A DNA stretch of 64,000 bases from Cephalopachus bancanus (GCA_027257055.1 JAPVLO010001688.1:54394-118393), one strand, 5' to 3'; positions 40,546 to 52,899 are shown, counted from the stretch's first letter. The notes: generated by a model from the sequence alone, not told the origin. A program made the numbers and translations.

Positions 40546-43500
40546 TGTTTTTAATTTTTATGAATACATAATGTTTGGACGTATTTATGAAGTACATGTG
40601 ATATTTTGATACAAGAATACAACATGTAATTATCAAATTTGGGTAATTGGGATATTCATTACCTCAAATATTTATTTCCTTACATTGGAAATGTTCCAAA
40701 GCTTCTCTTCTAGCTTTTGTGAAATACAATAAATCACTGCTAACAATAGTTGCCCTATTGTGCTATCAAACAGTAGATCTTATCTCTTCTACCTAACTAC
40801 ATTTTTGTACCCATCAGCCAAACCCCCACTCCATAACCTCCTCCCCACTACACTTCTCTGTTCTCTGGTAACCACCATTCTACTTACGACTTCCATGAGA
40901 TACTTTTAGCTCCTACACACGAGTGAGAACATACAATAATTGTCTATGTCTGGCTTGTTTCACTTAACGTCCTACAATTCCATCCATATTGCTGAAAATG
41001 AAAGGATTTTATTTTTTCTTACGGCTGAACAGTATTTTATTGTGTCTTTAAACCACATTTTTCTTAGCCATTCACTCACTGCTGAGTACTTGGGCTGAGT
41101 CCATGTTTTGGCTGTTGTGAATAAAGCTGCAATAAACATGGGAATGCAGATATATTTTTGATATACTGATTTTCCTTCATTTGGCTAAATAACCAGTAGC
41201 TGGATTGCTGGATCATATGGTGGTTCTATTTTTAGTTGGTTAAGGCTCTCTATACTGTTTTCCACAGTGGCTATACTAATTTACATTCCTATCAACAACG
41301 TATGATCATTTCCTTTCTCTGTATCCTCCTTAGCATTTGTTATCTCCTGTCTTTTTGATAATAGCCATTTTACTGAGGTGAGATGATATCTTACTGTGAT
41401 TTTGATTTTCATTTTCCTGATGACTAGCGATGTCGAGCATTTTTTTCATATACCTATTGGCCATTTGTATGTCTATTTTGAGAAATGTCAACTCCAATAT
41501 TTTGCTTATTTTTAATCAGATTTTCTTTGCTATCGAGTCCCTTATATATTCTGGTTATTAATCCCATATTAGTGAATAGTTTGAAAAATATTTTATCCCA
41601 TTTGGTAGGTTTGCCTCCTCACTTTGTAGATGTTTCCTTTCCTGTGCAGAAGCTTTTTGGCTTAAAGTAATCCCATTTGTCAATATTTGCTTTGGTTGCC
41701 TGTGCTTTTAAGGTCTTACTCGAAAAATCTTTGCTCAAACTATTGTCCTGAAGCATTTTACCTAGGTTTTCTACTAGTGATTTCATAGTTTTGAGTCTTA
41801 TATTTAAGTCTTCAATATATTTTGAGTTGAATCTTATATATAAGAAGTCAGAGTTCAGTTTCACTCTTCTGCATGTGATTATTCAGTTTTTGCAGTGCTA
41901 TTTATTGAAGAGTCTGCCCATTCCTAAATGTATGCTCTTGGCACTTTTGTTGAAAATCAATCGACTATAAATATGTGGATTTGTTTCCATTGGCCTATGT
42001 GTTTGTCTTTTGTGCCATTATCATGCTGTTGCTTTTGATAACTATAGTTTTGTAGTATATTTTGAAGTCAGGTAGTGTGATGTCTCTAGCTTTGTTCTTT
42101 TTGCTCAGGATTGCTTTGACTATTCAAGGATTGGTGTGTGGGGGGGTTACATACAAATTTTAGGCTTGCTTTTTCCATTTCTGTAAAGGATGTCATTACT
42201 ATTTTGATAGGGATTACATTGATTCTGCAGTTCACTTTGGATAGGATAGACACTTTAACAACATTAAATTTTCCAATTCAGGAACATGGGTTATTTTTCC
42301 ATTTTGTGTGTCCTCTTCAATTTCTTTCATCAGTATTTTAGTTTTTATTGTAAAGATCTTTCACTTCTTTGGTTAAATTTATTCTTAATGTATTTTAGTA
42401 TGTTTTTGTACTATAGCAAACAGGATTGTTTTCTTGATTTCTTGTTCAGATTGTTCACATATAGAAATGCTACTAATTTTTGTATGTTGATTTTGTATTC
42501 CACAACTTTACTGAAATAATTTATCAGTTCAAACAGTTTTTTAGTGGACTCTTCAGGTTTTTCTAAATATAAGATCATGCAGTCTACAAAGAGGGACAAT
42601 TTGACTTCCTCTTTTCTAAGTAGAATGCCTTTTATTTCTCTTAATTGCTCTAACTAGGACTTCCAGTTCTATGTTGAATAAAAGTGGTGAAAGTAGACAC
42701 CCTTTTCTTATTCTAGATCTTAAAGAAAAAGCTTTCAGCTTTCCCCCACTCAGTGTGATGTTAACTGTGGGTCTGTCATATATGAACTTTAATATTATGA
42801 GGTGCATTCTTTCTATAACTAATTTGTTGAGAGTTTTTGTTATAGAAATGTGTTGAATTTTATCAAATGCTACTACCTCTGTGTCTATTGAGATGATTAT
42901 ATGGCTTGGTCCTTCATTCTGTTGAAGAGATATATCACATTTATTGACAGATGTAGGTTGAATCATTCTTGCATCCCTATGAAAAACCCCACCTGATCAT
43001 GGGGTATAATCTTTTTATGTGCTATTGGATTTGGCTTGATGGTTTCTTTTTTTTTTTTTTTTTTTTTAGGATTTTTGCATCTACAGTCATCAAAAATATT
43101 GGCCTGTAGCTGTCTTTTGCCCTGATCTGGATATCAGGGTGATGCAGGCCTCATAGAATAGATTTGGATACATTCCCTCCCCTTCCAATTTTTGAAATAG
43201 TTTGAGAATAATTGGTGTTCATTCATCTTAAAAATGAGGTAGAATTCAATGTTGAAGCCATATGGTCCTCGACTTTACTGGGAAACATTTTATTACTGAT
43301 TCAAGCATGTTACCCACTAGTGGTCTGTTCAAGTTTTCTATTTCTTCATGGTGCAAGCTTCATAGATTGTATGTATCCAATAATTTATCCATTTTAATTG
43401 GTTTTCCAATTTGTTGGTATATAGTTGTTCATAATATCTGTAACGAACTTTTGCATGTCCCTGGTATCAACTGTAATTTCTCCTTCATCTTTGATTTTAT

Positions 43501-44870
43501 CCCATTGGATCTTCTTTTTTCTTAGTCTACCTAAAGGTTTGATTTTATCTTTTCAAAAATATCTTTCCATATTGTTGATTTTATTTTTTTAGACTCAGTT
43601 TTATTTTGTTCTGAACTTTATTTTTTTCTTCCTATAATTTCGAGTTTCATCTGTTCATACTTTTCTAGTTCCCTGAGGTACATTATTATTTGAAATCTTT
43701 CTACTTTTTAATATAGGCATTTGTTTCTATAAGCTTTCTCCTTAATACTACTTTTGCTATTTATCATAGGGTTTTATATGTTTCGTTTCCATTTTTGTTT
43801 CAAGAAATCTTGTAGTTTTTAATTGCTTTATTGGCCCATTAGCTATTCAAGATCATCTTCTATTTGTACAGTTTCCAAAGTTTCTCATGTTATTGATTTA
43901 TGGTTTTGTTCCACTGTGGTCAGATAACATTCTTGATACAATTTCAATTTTCACAAGTTTGTTGAGACTTGTTTTGTGGCCTAACATATGATCTATCCTG
44001 GAGAATGTTCCATGTGCTGATGTGAAGAATATATACACATTCTCCAGCTGTTGAATAAAATGTTCTGTACAAGGTAGGTTATTTGATCTTGAGTGTAATT
44101 TAACTCCAATGTTTCTTCACTTATTTTGTTGGGATGATCTGTCCTTTGTTGAAATTGGGGTGTTAAAGTCTCCTACTATTATTGTTTTGCAGTCTATCTC
44201 TCCCTTTGGCTCCAATAATATTTGCTTTATATATTTGGATGCTCTGGTGTTGGGTGCATATATATTTACAATTGTTACATCCTTTTGCTGAATTAATCCC
44301 TTTATAATTATATAATGACCTCCTTTGTCTCTTTTTAGCATCTTTTAATTAAAGTCTATTTATCTGATATAATGACTCCTACCTTCCATGTGCAGGGAAT
44401 ATCGTTTTTCATTCTCTTCTTTCAAACTGGTGTCCCTATTGGTGAGGTAAGTGTTTTGTAGGCAGCATTTAGTTAGGTCTTGGTAGTGGTTGGTGTTTTT
44501 AACCCATTTAATCACTATATATCTTTAACTGGAAAATTTAATCCATTTATACTCGTTTATTATTGATAAGTATGGACTTGCTCCTGCCATTTTTAAGTTG
44601 CTTTCTAGTTGTTTTGAAGAGTCTTTGTTTCCTCCTTCCTGCTTTCTTTGTGATTTGATAACTCTTTGTAATGGTATCTTTTGTGTATCTATTACAGGCT
44701 TATGCTTTGTAGTTACCCTGAGGTTTACATAAAACATGTTATACTTATGATAGGTTAATTTAAGCTGATAACAGCTTAATTGTGATCACATATCTCCACT
44801 CTTACTTCCTCTCCTTCCATGTTTTATGTTTTTGATGTCACACTTTATATCTTTTGTAAAAATAAATATT
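40546..44870 (-). mobile_element. Older L1 (L1M-type 3' UTR), antisense, ORF2 relic
   Basis: Reversed 3' UTR (tatgaagtacatgtgatatt), then ORF2 to the endonuclease. Minus-strand blocks are recognisable at 44341-44117 (NIYAPN, GDFNTP of the endonuclease), 42966-42616 (RIRKGCLLSPLLFNI of the reverse transcriptase) and 42599-42411, where the catalytic box reads FVDCMILYLEKPEE instead of FADD. Many stops and frameshifts are present. Confidence 0.88.
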
Positions 44871-44894
44871 AGTAATTTAATATAAAATAATAAA

Positions 44895-45625
44895 AAGAAT
44901 ACCCCCCCCAGTATTTCAGGTCTTTTCTGCCTTTGCAAAGAAGGACTTGTAAACATTTACAGGTCTCATGCCACAGCCAGGGCCAGGAAGAACTGTGGCC
45001 AGTCTCAAGAGACCCTCCCAGGCCTTACTGGGAAGACTTATCTGTTCCCCACCAATAGGGGAAACTTAAAAACATCTTCAGGTGCTTCTAATTACAGGCA
45101 CTGCTGTGGACTAGGGTGGGAAATAGGGTACCATCCCTGCCTTCGCTCTGCAGCCAGGAGCAATGCTTTCCCCTTGCCATGAGTTTCAGGAAAGTTTTCA
45201 GAGGATCATTGAGCCAACCAGTTACATGCAAAAAGGTGCCCTCCTCAGACCTTCATACCTGGCCTCACACAATAGCAGCATCCAAGGCCTTTCTGACTGC
45301 TGGTTCCCATCCAGGTTCTCCCCAATTCCATGGCCCATCCGAATGTGTCCTGGCCTCCAAGGAGGGGCTTTCAAACAATTTTGCAGGGTGCCTTCTATGA
45401 CCAATCCCCACTCAGTCCACCAGGTGGCCTCAATGACTAGTTAGGGAATGTCTCACCTGCCTGATTGGGAATGAGAAACATTTAGGGGAATGCTGTATAC
45501 AACTGTGCCCAAGCAAAACTGCAATCTTGTCAGGGAGCCTTCCTAAGGGCTCCCCATCCAGCTTTGACTAATCCCCACCACTGTAAGGGAAATGAGGAAC
45601 TTCTTGGAGGGATTAATTGTACTTT
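44895..45625. other. Unassigned GC-moderate insert between two L1 relics
   Basis: The base composition is clearly richer in G+C than the L1s on either side. No LTR ends, tail or coding domain were identified, and frames of up to 94 codons overlap in several phases. It could be an ERV interior fragment or unique sequence. Confidence 0.35.
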
Positions 45626-47345
45626 TGTTGTCATTTAGTTCAAAGTATTTGTCTTAATATCCCTTGAGGTTTATTCTTGACCCTTGTTATTTATTATAGA
45701 AATGTGTTAATAGCGACATATTATTAGATTTTTTTTCCAGCCATTAATGATTTGTAGTTAGGTTCCACTGTTTTCTGAATGCATACAATGTGCATTTTCA
45801 ATGTGTTAAGGTATGTTTTATGGCCAATTTTGCTGAATGTTCCATGTGAGCTTGAAAATGATATGTATTCTGCTGCTGTTGGACTAAGCAGTCTATAGAC
45901 GTTAATTATATCCAATTGTCTGATGGCACAACTATGTTCTTATTGATTTTCTGCCTACTGGATATGTCCATTTCTGCTAGAAGGTGTTGAAGTTTCCAAC
46001 TGTGACAGTGGATTCATCTATTTCTTCTTGCAGAAAGAATTTATATACTTAAACTGGACACAAATTAGAATTTTTGTCTCATGTATTTCAATGCACTGCT
46101 GTTAGGCACATACACAGTAAAAAGTGTTATATTTATTTCCTTGGAGAATTTACATTTGTTGTTATGTAATGCTTAATTATTAATTCCTAATTCCTAACTG
46201 TTTTCCTCACCCTCTGAAGTCTGCTCTATCTGAGACTAAAATAGCTACCCCAGTTTTATTTTAATGTTAATGGCATATCTTTCTCTATTGCTATTTCACT
46301 CTTTTTTGTCTTTCCACTTAAAGTGAACTTCTTGTAGTTAACACATAGTTGAGTCTCATTATTATTATTATTATCCACTCAGACACACTCAGTCTTATTG
46401 GTATACAGAGACCATTGACATTTAAGGTGATTATAGATACAGTTGGATTAATATTTACCATATTTGCTATTGTTTTCCATTTGTTGTCCTTGTTCTTTTT
46501 TCCTCTTTTTGTTTTCTACTCTTTCCCTGCCTTTTCTGGTTTTAATGGAGCATTTTATATTATTCTAATTTATTTCCAGTTTAAGTATATAAATTCTTTC
46601 TTTTTACTTTTTTAAAACCTTTCAATTGGTTGTCCTAGATTTTGCAATGTACATTCACAATCAATAAAAGTCCACTTTTTTTTTTCGAGTCAGAGTCTCA
46701 CTCCAGTTGCCCAGGCTGGAGTGCAGTGGCATGCTCATGGCCACCCCAGCACCCATCCGCTGGGCTCAGGCGATCCTTCTGCCTCAGCCTTCCAAATAGC
46801 CGGAACTGCAGGTGCGCTACCAACCCGGCTAATTTTTTGGTTTAGTGTAGAGATGAGGTCTCGCCAAGTTGCCCAGGCTGGTCTCGAACCCGTGGGTGCA
46901 GGCAATGCCCTCACCTCGGCCTCCCTAAGTGCTGGGTTTACAGGCTTAAGCCACTGTGCCCGGCTAAAATCCACTTTCAAATAATACTATATTGCTTCAC
47001 AAGTAGTACAATAACAAAATATTTCTAACTTCTCCCTCCTGTATTTTGTATCATTGCTACCACTCATTTCACTTATATATAAACTATAACCATCTAATAT
47101 GTTATTGCTATTGTTAGCTACACACTATTAGCTGCTATATCAATTAAGAAAATGGAAAGTTCTTACTTCACTTTTTCTCTATATTCTTCCTTTATGAAGA
47201 TCTAAACTTCCTACTTTTCTCTGAAGAACTACTTTTAACTTCTTTTAACATTTTTTGCAAGGCAGGTCTACTGGCAACAAATTCGTTCAATTTTCATTTG
47301 TCTGAGAATGTCTTAATTTTCCCTTCAAGCTTGAAGAATATTTTG
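45626..47345 (-). repeat. Second old L1 fragment, antisense
   Basis: The region repeats ORF2 endonuclease-region content already seen in the previous L1 (gttccatgtgagcttgaaaa, ggtgttgaagtttccaactg, tgtcttttcactt-like text), so it is a separate element. It continues on both sides of an Alu. Confidence 0.7.
46675..46964 (-). repeat. Alu SINE antisense with target-site duplication
   Basis: T tract, then gagtcagagtctcactccag and the reversed Alu to 'gtgcccggc'. Flanks taaaagtccactt and taaaatccactt form the duplication. Confidence 0.9.
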
Positions 47346-47596
47346 TCCAAAGCCTTCTTACAGGTGTGTCATGACACCCCACTATGATTTTAATTTGCAT
47401 CCTCACAAACGTGCTGTTTTCACTTAACAGTTCATCACGGACATCTTTCCCTGCCAGTACATAGAGGCCAACCTCCCGGAAGAAACAAAGACAAGCCAAA
47501 ACACAAACTGATGCTACTGCACTGTATAAACGCACCAGAATTCTTTCTAACCAGTTTCCTCCTAATGGCTGTTTTTCCTCTTTTTTTTTTTTTTTT
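47346..47596. other. Transition segment ending in poly(T)
   Basis: The sequence is unassigned. It ends in a tract of about 18 T at 47579-47596, directly before the GC-rich island. The tract could be the poly(A) end of a minus-strand insertion. Confidence 0.35.
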
Positions 47597-48244
47597 AATT
47601 CCAAGTGATCGAGTTGGCAGGTGAAGCTAGGGAAATTTCAGGGCTGCAGCAGAGTTCCAAGCTCATTAACGCTGGCAGCAGCCTTACAAAACCACGTGCA
47701 AGCAAGCAGCCCGCTGCAGGAAACCTCACGCCGACCCGACCCGGCCGTCAGACGCTCACCGGACGCGCCCGCCGCAGTTCTGCCCTCTGGTCCGGGAAGC
47801 CCGAGGTCGCGACCGCCACCAAGCCAGAAACTGAGAGACCCCAGAGCACGCGCATCAACAGCCAAGGCCGGCCCAAGCTGGCGACGACCCGCGTCTGTCT
47901 GCGTCCTTCGCCAGTCCTACCATCATCAGCTTCGGGCTTTTACAAAATCCCGGCCCCCGGGCGCCGCCAGGCCCGGCAGGACCCCGGAAGGGCTGGAACG
48001 CCCCCTTCTGGCGCGAGGAGGAAGCCACAGGCACTCGGCCCGACCCCCGGACGCCCACGAGAATCGAAGGCGAAGCTCAGCAAGCGCTGGGGCAGAAGCG
48101 GCAGCTTCCCACGGGCGGCCTCCGCCCGCCCCCTTCTCTGGAGGCCGCTCGGGGGCCTCGCGGAGCCGCCTGCTCGTTCCGCTGCTCTGCCCGCGCGTCT
48201 GCCGGCCGACCCGCTCCAAAGGCGAGCACGAGGCCCGCAGCGGG

Positions 48245-48395
48245 GCGACCCTCTCGCGCCAGCAAGGGTGGGGGGAAGCTTCGGGCCGGCAAGAGCCTGG
48301 GAGGGCGACTCTCTCGCGCCGGCAGGGACGGGGAAAACGACCGTCTCGCGCCGGCAAGGACCCGGGGGCGACCAACTCGCGCCAGGAGCACCCCC
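48245..48395. repeat. Minisatellite, about 30-bp unit
   Basis: The core ctcgcgcc with a preceding cgac and following ggcaagg recurs at 48253, 48313, 48345 and 48376. The 60-bp first gap contains one degenerate unit (gggccggcaagagcctggga). Confidence 0.75.
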
Positions 48396-48835
48396 CCGAA
48401 ACACCCGTGACGGCGAGACCCGCGCCCCCCTCGCCCCTGCGCTCGCCCAGGCCCGCCGCCGCGGCTGTCGTTCGGCTTCGCCCGACACCGGCAGAGGCGA
48501 CTTTCCCGGCGCTCCCGAAGCCCCGGAAGGAAGGCGGCCGCCCGCCCCGCAGCCGTCTTCCCAGTCCGCGGCGGGCGCGGGCGGCCCGGCCCGGAGTCTT
48601 GTCTTCTGCGTCCCCGGAGCCCAGAACCGGCAGGCGCCGCCCGGAAGTCGCGCGGGGCGAGCGTCCCTGACCCCCGGCCGCCCCTTCTGCGACCGCAGTC
48701 GCGTTCTGCCGGCCAAGAGCCGGAGCGGCGACCAGAAGTCCCTCCCCAGGCGGAGCCACGCATCCGCGGCTGGCCGGTGGCCTGGGCCGGGCCAGTGGTC
48801 TCAGGGGTCTTGTTGGCGTTCGCGTCGGCGGTCGG

Positions 48836-48849
48836 GCGCCCCCTGGCGG
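48836..48849 (-). promoter_or_regulatory. CTCF-like motif in CpG island
   Basis: The plus strand reads gcgccccctggcgg, so the minus strand carries ccgccagggggcgc, very close to the CTCF core. Binding is an inference. Confidence 0.5.
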
Positions 48850-49089
48850 CCGCTCGTCGCCAGCCGCCTGCTGTGGCGGTCCGCACACCCGGAGTTCCCC
48901 TCCGATGGAGATGTCTCAGGGTCCCGGACCTCGTCGTGCATGGGGCCCGACACGGGGGCCTTCCACCCGGCCCAGTTTTTCCGAGTTCGGCCTGGAGAGG
49001 GAGCAGCCGGCCCTACTCGGAAGACCGCCTGGGAAGAGCATCCCCAGCCTAGAGGAGGCCCTTCTCTGGAGGAGGGAGCGGTAGAGGCC

Positions 49090-49245
49090 CGCTGGAAGCC
49101 TGGAGGGAGGCCCCGCCGGAAGCCCCGGGGAGGGAGGCCCCGCCGGAAGCCCCGGGGAGGGAGGCCCCGCCGGAAGCCCGGGAGGGACCCCGCGGAAGCC
49201 CGGGGAGGGAGCCCGCCGGAAGCCCCGGGGAGGGACCTGCCCAGC
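49090..49245. repeat. Minisatellite, 22-27-bp unit, six copies
   Basis: ggaagc recurs at 49094, 49118, 49145, 49172, 49194 and 49218, within units of the form gccggaagccccggggaggg. The central spacings of 27 bp equal nine codons, so translated frames show 9-residue repeats such as GGRPRRKPR. Confidence 0.85.
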
Positions 49246-50110
49246 TTCCCAGTTCCTGTTTCCTTTCCGACCATCCTAACCACAAGGAGGCCCGCGGAGG
49301 GCGCCATACCCGTCTGCAGCCCTGCCTGAGGCCCTTGACTCTGGACTTCCCTCCTCCCCTTCCGTTTCTTGCAGCCGCGACTTAGGAAGCTGGGGACACA
49401 TGGGGCAGCCCCGAAAGGCGTTCCACGAGGATGTCCCGGGCCCCACGTGTCCCAAGGAGGGCCGCCAGGAGCCCGGGTCCGTGAGGCCCCTGGCATGGCA
49501 CATTCGCCACGGCGGGGCTCAGGGCCGGCCGTGGGCGTCCCCCGTCCCCGTCGGGGGCACCGCGTGCCCTGGAGGTCGCGTGTCTCGTTTTCTGTGGCGC
49601 TCCAGGTCAAGATGGCCAAGGGATCAGGTCCGGGAGAAACGCTTTGGGGGGTCCACGCAGAGGCCCGCGGTGCCAGTCGCTGAGAATCAAACCCACAGTT
49701 TGGGAAGGGGGGCTCGCCACTGCACCCTCGGGCAGCCCGCCTGTGTGGCACTTTGGGGGTCGGCCGCCTATGCGAGTCCCCTTCACCACGCGGGCCAAGC
49801 CACCTGCCTCCCACGTGGGGTCTCGTTTTGGAGGTGCCTGCAGGAATTTGCTGGAGTGCCCACCGGGAGACAAGCAGCGCCCGCAGAAGGGTTTGTGGTC
49901 GGAGAGACGTCCAGGCCCGCACACGCAACGGCACCAGACCGGGATGACGCCGGGCCTCTGGCGGGTGGTCTTTCCTGGCAACCTCTCACCGGACACCAAG
50001 GGCCGCCTGGTGCCACTTTTGTGTCGCCCTGGAAGGCTGACCAGAGGGTCCCACCGAGCGGCCGGGAGGCAAAGGGCACATTTGGTTCTGTCTGAGATTC
50101 GCTGCTGAGG

Positions 50111-50689
50111 TATGAAGTGAGAACACGTGTGATCCTGGCGTTCATAGTAATAACAGTTGTCGTTCACCACTATTGAAGTGTAAAGTCTCTCTATCCACAA
50201 AGAGTTATCCAGTGGAAGACGACAGAGGAGAGGTTTCAGTTGAGAAATTTTCTGTCTGCCGGGAACTAGGAAACCGCTCATTCCAGCAGGCAAGGCCGAG
50301 CTCCACAACCTGCATTGACCAGCCCAGGTCAGAGCACGACTGCTGCAGCAACAGGCTCCAGTGGCTGGGCTTTGGTCAATGACAGCCTCGATTTTAATCC
50401 CACTTCCACTTTAGAACCAAACGGAAGAAAGCCAGATAGTGTTCCCTCGTCCGCCAGGTGGGATGGCCCTCATCTAGCCAGCCGCCTCCAGCTTGCTGGG
50501 GAGTCAGCACCTCCCACCAAGCCCTCCCCTTCCCCCTTTCCACCTCACAGCTACTCTTGCGCCGCTTTTGAGTCTCAGCCTCACGCAAGTGCTGGCAGCA
50601 GCTGAAACTCCTGCGCTACATAGAGATATGACAGGCTCCCCTCCATAAGTACTGCTTGTTCTCATTTGGGAGGTCTTCATTTATCTCCG
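50111..50689. other. Non-coding, nothing recognised
   Basis: Right flank of the island. Composition falls back toward average and no element was assigned. Confidence 0.4.
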
Positions 50690-52645
50690 CAGAGGTACAA
50701 TTCAGGGTTAGGCATACAAATGTTCATTATGCAGGTAACTCTGTGATGAGGTATGTGCCCCTCCCCCATTTCCCACTACTGCCAATCCCCCAACACACAC
50801 ACACACTTACCCCCTGGCAATTTTCCAGTACTGCCAGTCTCTTACAGTATTACGATAGTTGTTCAAGTTCCACTTATGAGTGAGAACTTGTGATACTCAG
50901 TTCGTTTCTGTGATAGATCACTCAGTATTATAGTCTCTCAGTCCATCCAAGTTGCTGCAGAGTTCATAGTTTTGTCCTTCTTTATGGCTGCATAATATTC
51001 CACTGTGTATATGTACTTTTTTTTCCTATCCAGTTCTCTTTCGATGAGCAGCATGGTTAGTTCCATGTTTTTGCTATTGTGAACAATGCTGCAATAAACA
51101 TGTGAGTGCAGGTATCTTTTTCATAGTAATTTTAGTTCTTCCAGGTATATTCCAAGTAGGGGGATTGCAGAGTCCTAAGAGAGGTCAGTTTTTAGATCCT
51201 TTAGAAATTGCCAGACGGTTTTCCACAGAGGTTATACTCATTACACTCCCACCAACAGTGTAAAGTGTTCACTTTCCCCCACATCCTCTCCAGCATCTGT
51301 TTTTTGAGTTATTGATGATGGTCATCCTGGCTGGAGTTAGGTGGTATCAGTGTGGTTTTAATTTGCATTTCTTTGTTGTCTAGTGAGGTTGAGCCTTTTT
51401 TCATGTATCTGTTGGCTGCTTGTATGTCTTCTTTTGGGAGTATCCATATTGTTTGCCCACTTTGTAATGGGGCAGTTTATTTTTTTCTTTTCAACATGTT
51501 TGAGTTCCTTGTAGATCCTAAATATTAGGCCTTTGTCAGATATAGAGTTGGCAAATATTTTTTCCCAGTCTGTGGGCTGACTTCCTGCTCTGCTGATGGT
51601 TTCTTTGGCTTTGCAGAAGATTTTCAGTTTGATGAGGTCCCACTTGTCTATCTTACCTTTTATGGCATGGGCACTTGGGGTTTTCACCAGGAATTGGTTG
51701 CCAGTTCCAACTACCATAAGAGTGTTTCCAGCATTTTCTAAGGTCCTTATAGTTTGAGGTTTTACGTTTAGGTCTTTGATCCATTTAGAGTTGATTTTTG
51801 TGTATGGTGATAGATAAGGGTCCTGTTTCATTGTTCTACATGTGATCAGCCAGTTTTCCCATCACCGTTACTGCATAGGTTCTCCTCTCCCCAGGGTTTC
51901 TGGTGGAGGCCCTTGTCGAAGAAGAGTTAGTTGAGAAATTGAGGTTTTGCTTCTGGAAGCTCTATCCTATTGCCTTGGTCTATATGCCTGTTTTGATTAT
52001 TGAAGGTTTATAATATACTTTAAAGTCTGGGAGTTTGATACCTCCCACTTTTTTGTTTGTTTGTTTGCTAAGGACTGTTTTGGCTGTTCATGGTCATTTA
52101 TGTTTCCATATGAATTCCTGTATTGTCATTTCCAGGTCTGAGAAGAATGCTGCTGGTAATTTAATGGATATTGCATTAAATCTGTTGATTGCCATGGGTA
52201 GGATGGACATCTTAACAATGTTGATTCTTCCAATCCATGAGCATGGACTATTTTTCCATTTGTGTCTTCTTGGATTTCTTTGAGCAGTGTTTTGTAGTTT
52301 TCATTGTGCAGGTCTTTGATTTCTCTGGTTAGGAAGATGCTGAGGTATTTCATTTGTGTGTGCATGGCTATTGTGAATGGGATTGTACTTTTTATTTGGG
52401 TTTCTATTTATTGTTGGTGTATAGGAATGGGACTGTCTTTTGGACATTGATTTTATACCCTGAGACTTTGCCAAAATCTTTTATCAGTGCAAGGAGGTTT
52501 TTGACAGATTCTCTTGGGTTTTCGAGGTATAGAATCATGTCACATGCAAAGAGGAATAACTTACCTTCCTCTTTTCCTGTTTGGATATCCCTGATTTCCT
52601 TCTCTTGTCTTATTGCTCTAGTTAGGACTTTCAATACTTCACCAG
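50690..52645 (-). mobile_element. 5'-truncated L1, antisense
   Basis: Reversed 3' UTR from 'gtacaattcagggttaggca' to the ORF2 reverse-transcriptase region. Minus frames at 51831-51358 and 52655-52404 read as ORF2p. The catalytic box reads [12 protein letters not shown], so one catalytic Asp is lost. Confidence 0.9.
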
Positions 52646-52879
52646 GCAGAAACAAGCCAAAGGGTCAATTTTCCCTTTGTACCTGGATCCCTTCTACATA
52701 TTTCATGTGTCCCTGAATCCTGAAAAGACAAGACCTCACAACCAGAACGCCACCCAATCCTCCAATCCGGACCAGCCTGAGCTTGGAAAGTTGGACCAGC
52801 CAAATGAATTGCCTTAGTCTCCCAGTATGTGGGGAGACACCAAGGACATAATGAGCCCACTCTGTGGAATCAAGGTCAT

Positions 52880-52899
52880 CCTGCCCCCTGCTGGCCAGG
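52880..52899 (-). promoter_or_regulatory. CTCF-like motif
   Basis: The minus strand reads tggccagcagggggcagg, a strong match to the CTCF core. It lies in the repeat-poor segment and not in a recognised repeat. Binding is inferred from the motif only. Confidence 0.5.

Larger units (their letters stand above)
47597..50110. promoter_or_regulatory. GC- and CpG-rich island, about 2.5 kb
   Basis: Base composition switches sharply from AT-rich L1 to very GC-rich sequence with dense CpG. It holds ETS-like ccggaagt (48651), a YY1-like aagatggc (49612), a CTCF-like site and two minisatellites. Stop codons are rare on both strands, so overlapping frames of 574, 377, 349 and 320 codons arise. These are low-complexity (Arg, Gly, Pro, Ala), contradict each other and show no domain, so I do not call them genes. 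It may be an unmethylated CpG-island promoter, a retrocopied GC-rich first exon or part of a GC-rich satellite. The survival of so many CpGs in primate DNA argues for lack of germline methylation or a recent origin. Confidence 0.6.

Noticed and set aside
47605..49329. 574-codon open frame in the GC-rich island, with opposing frames of 377, 320, 269 and 258 codons
   Set aside because: Stops are AT-rich and rare in such composition. The frames overlap on both strands, are low-complexity and show no domain or conserved motif.
49670..49700. Possible tRNA-like arm (gagaatcaaaccc)
   Set aside because: No matching acceptor, anticodon or D arm can be formed around it.
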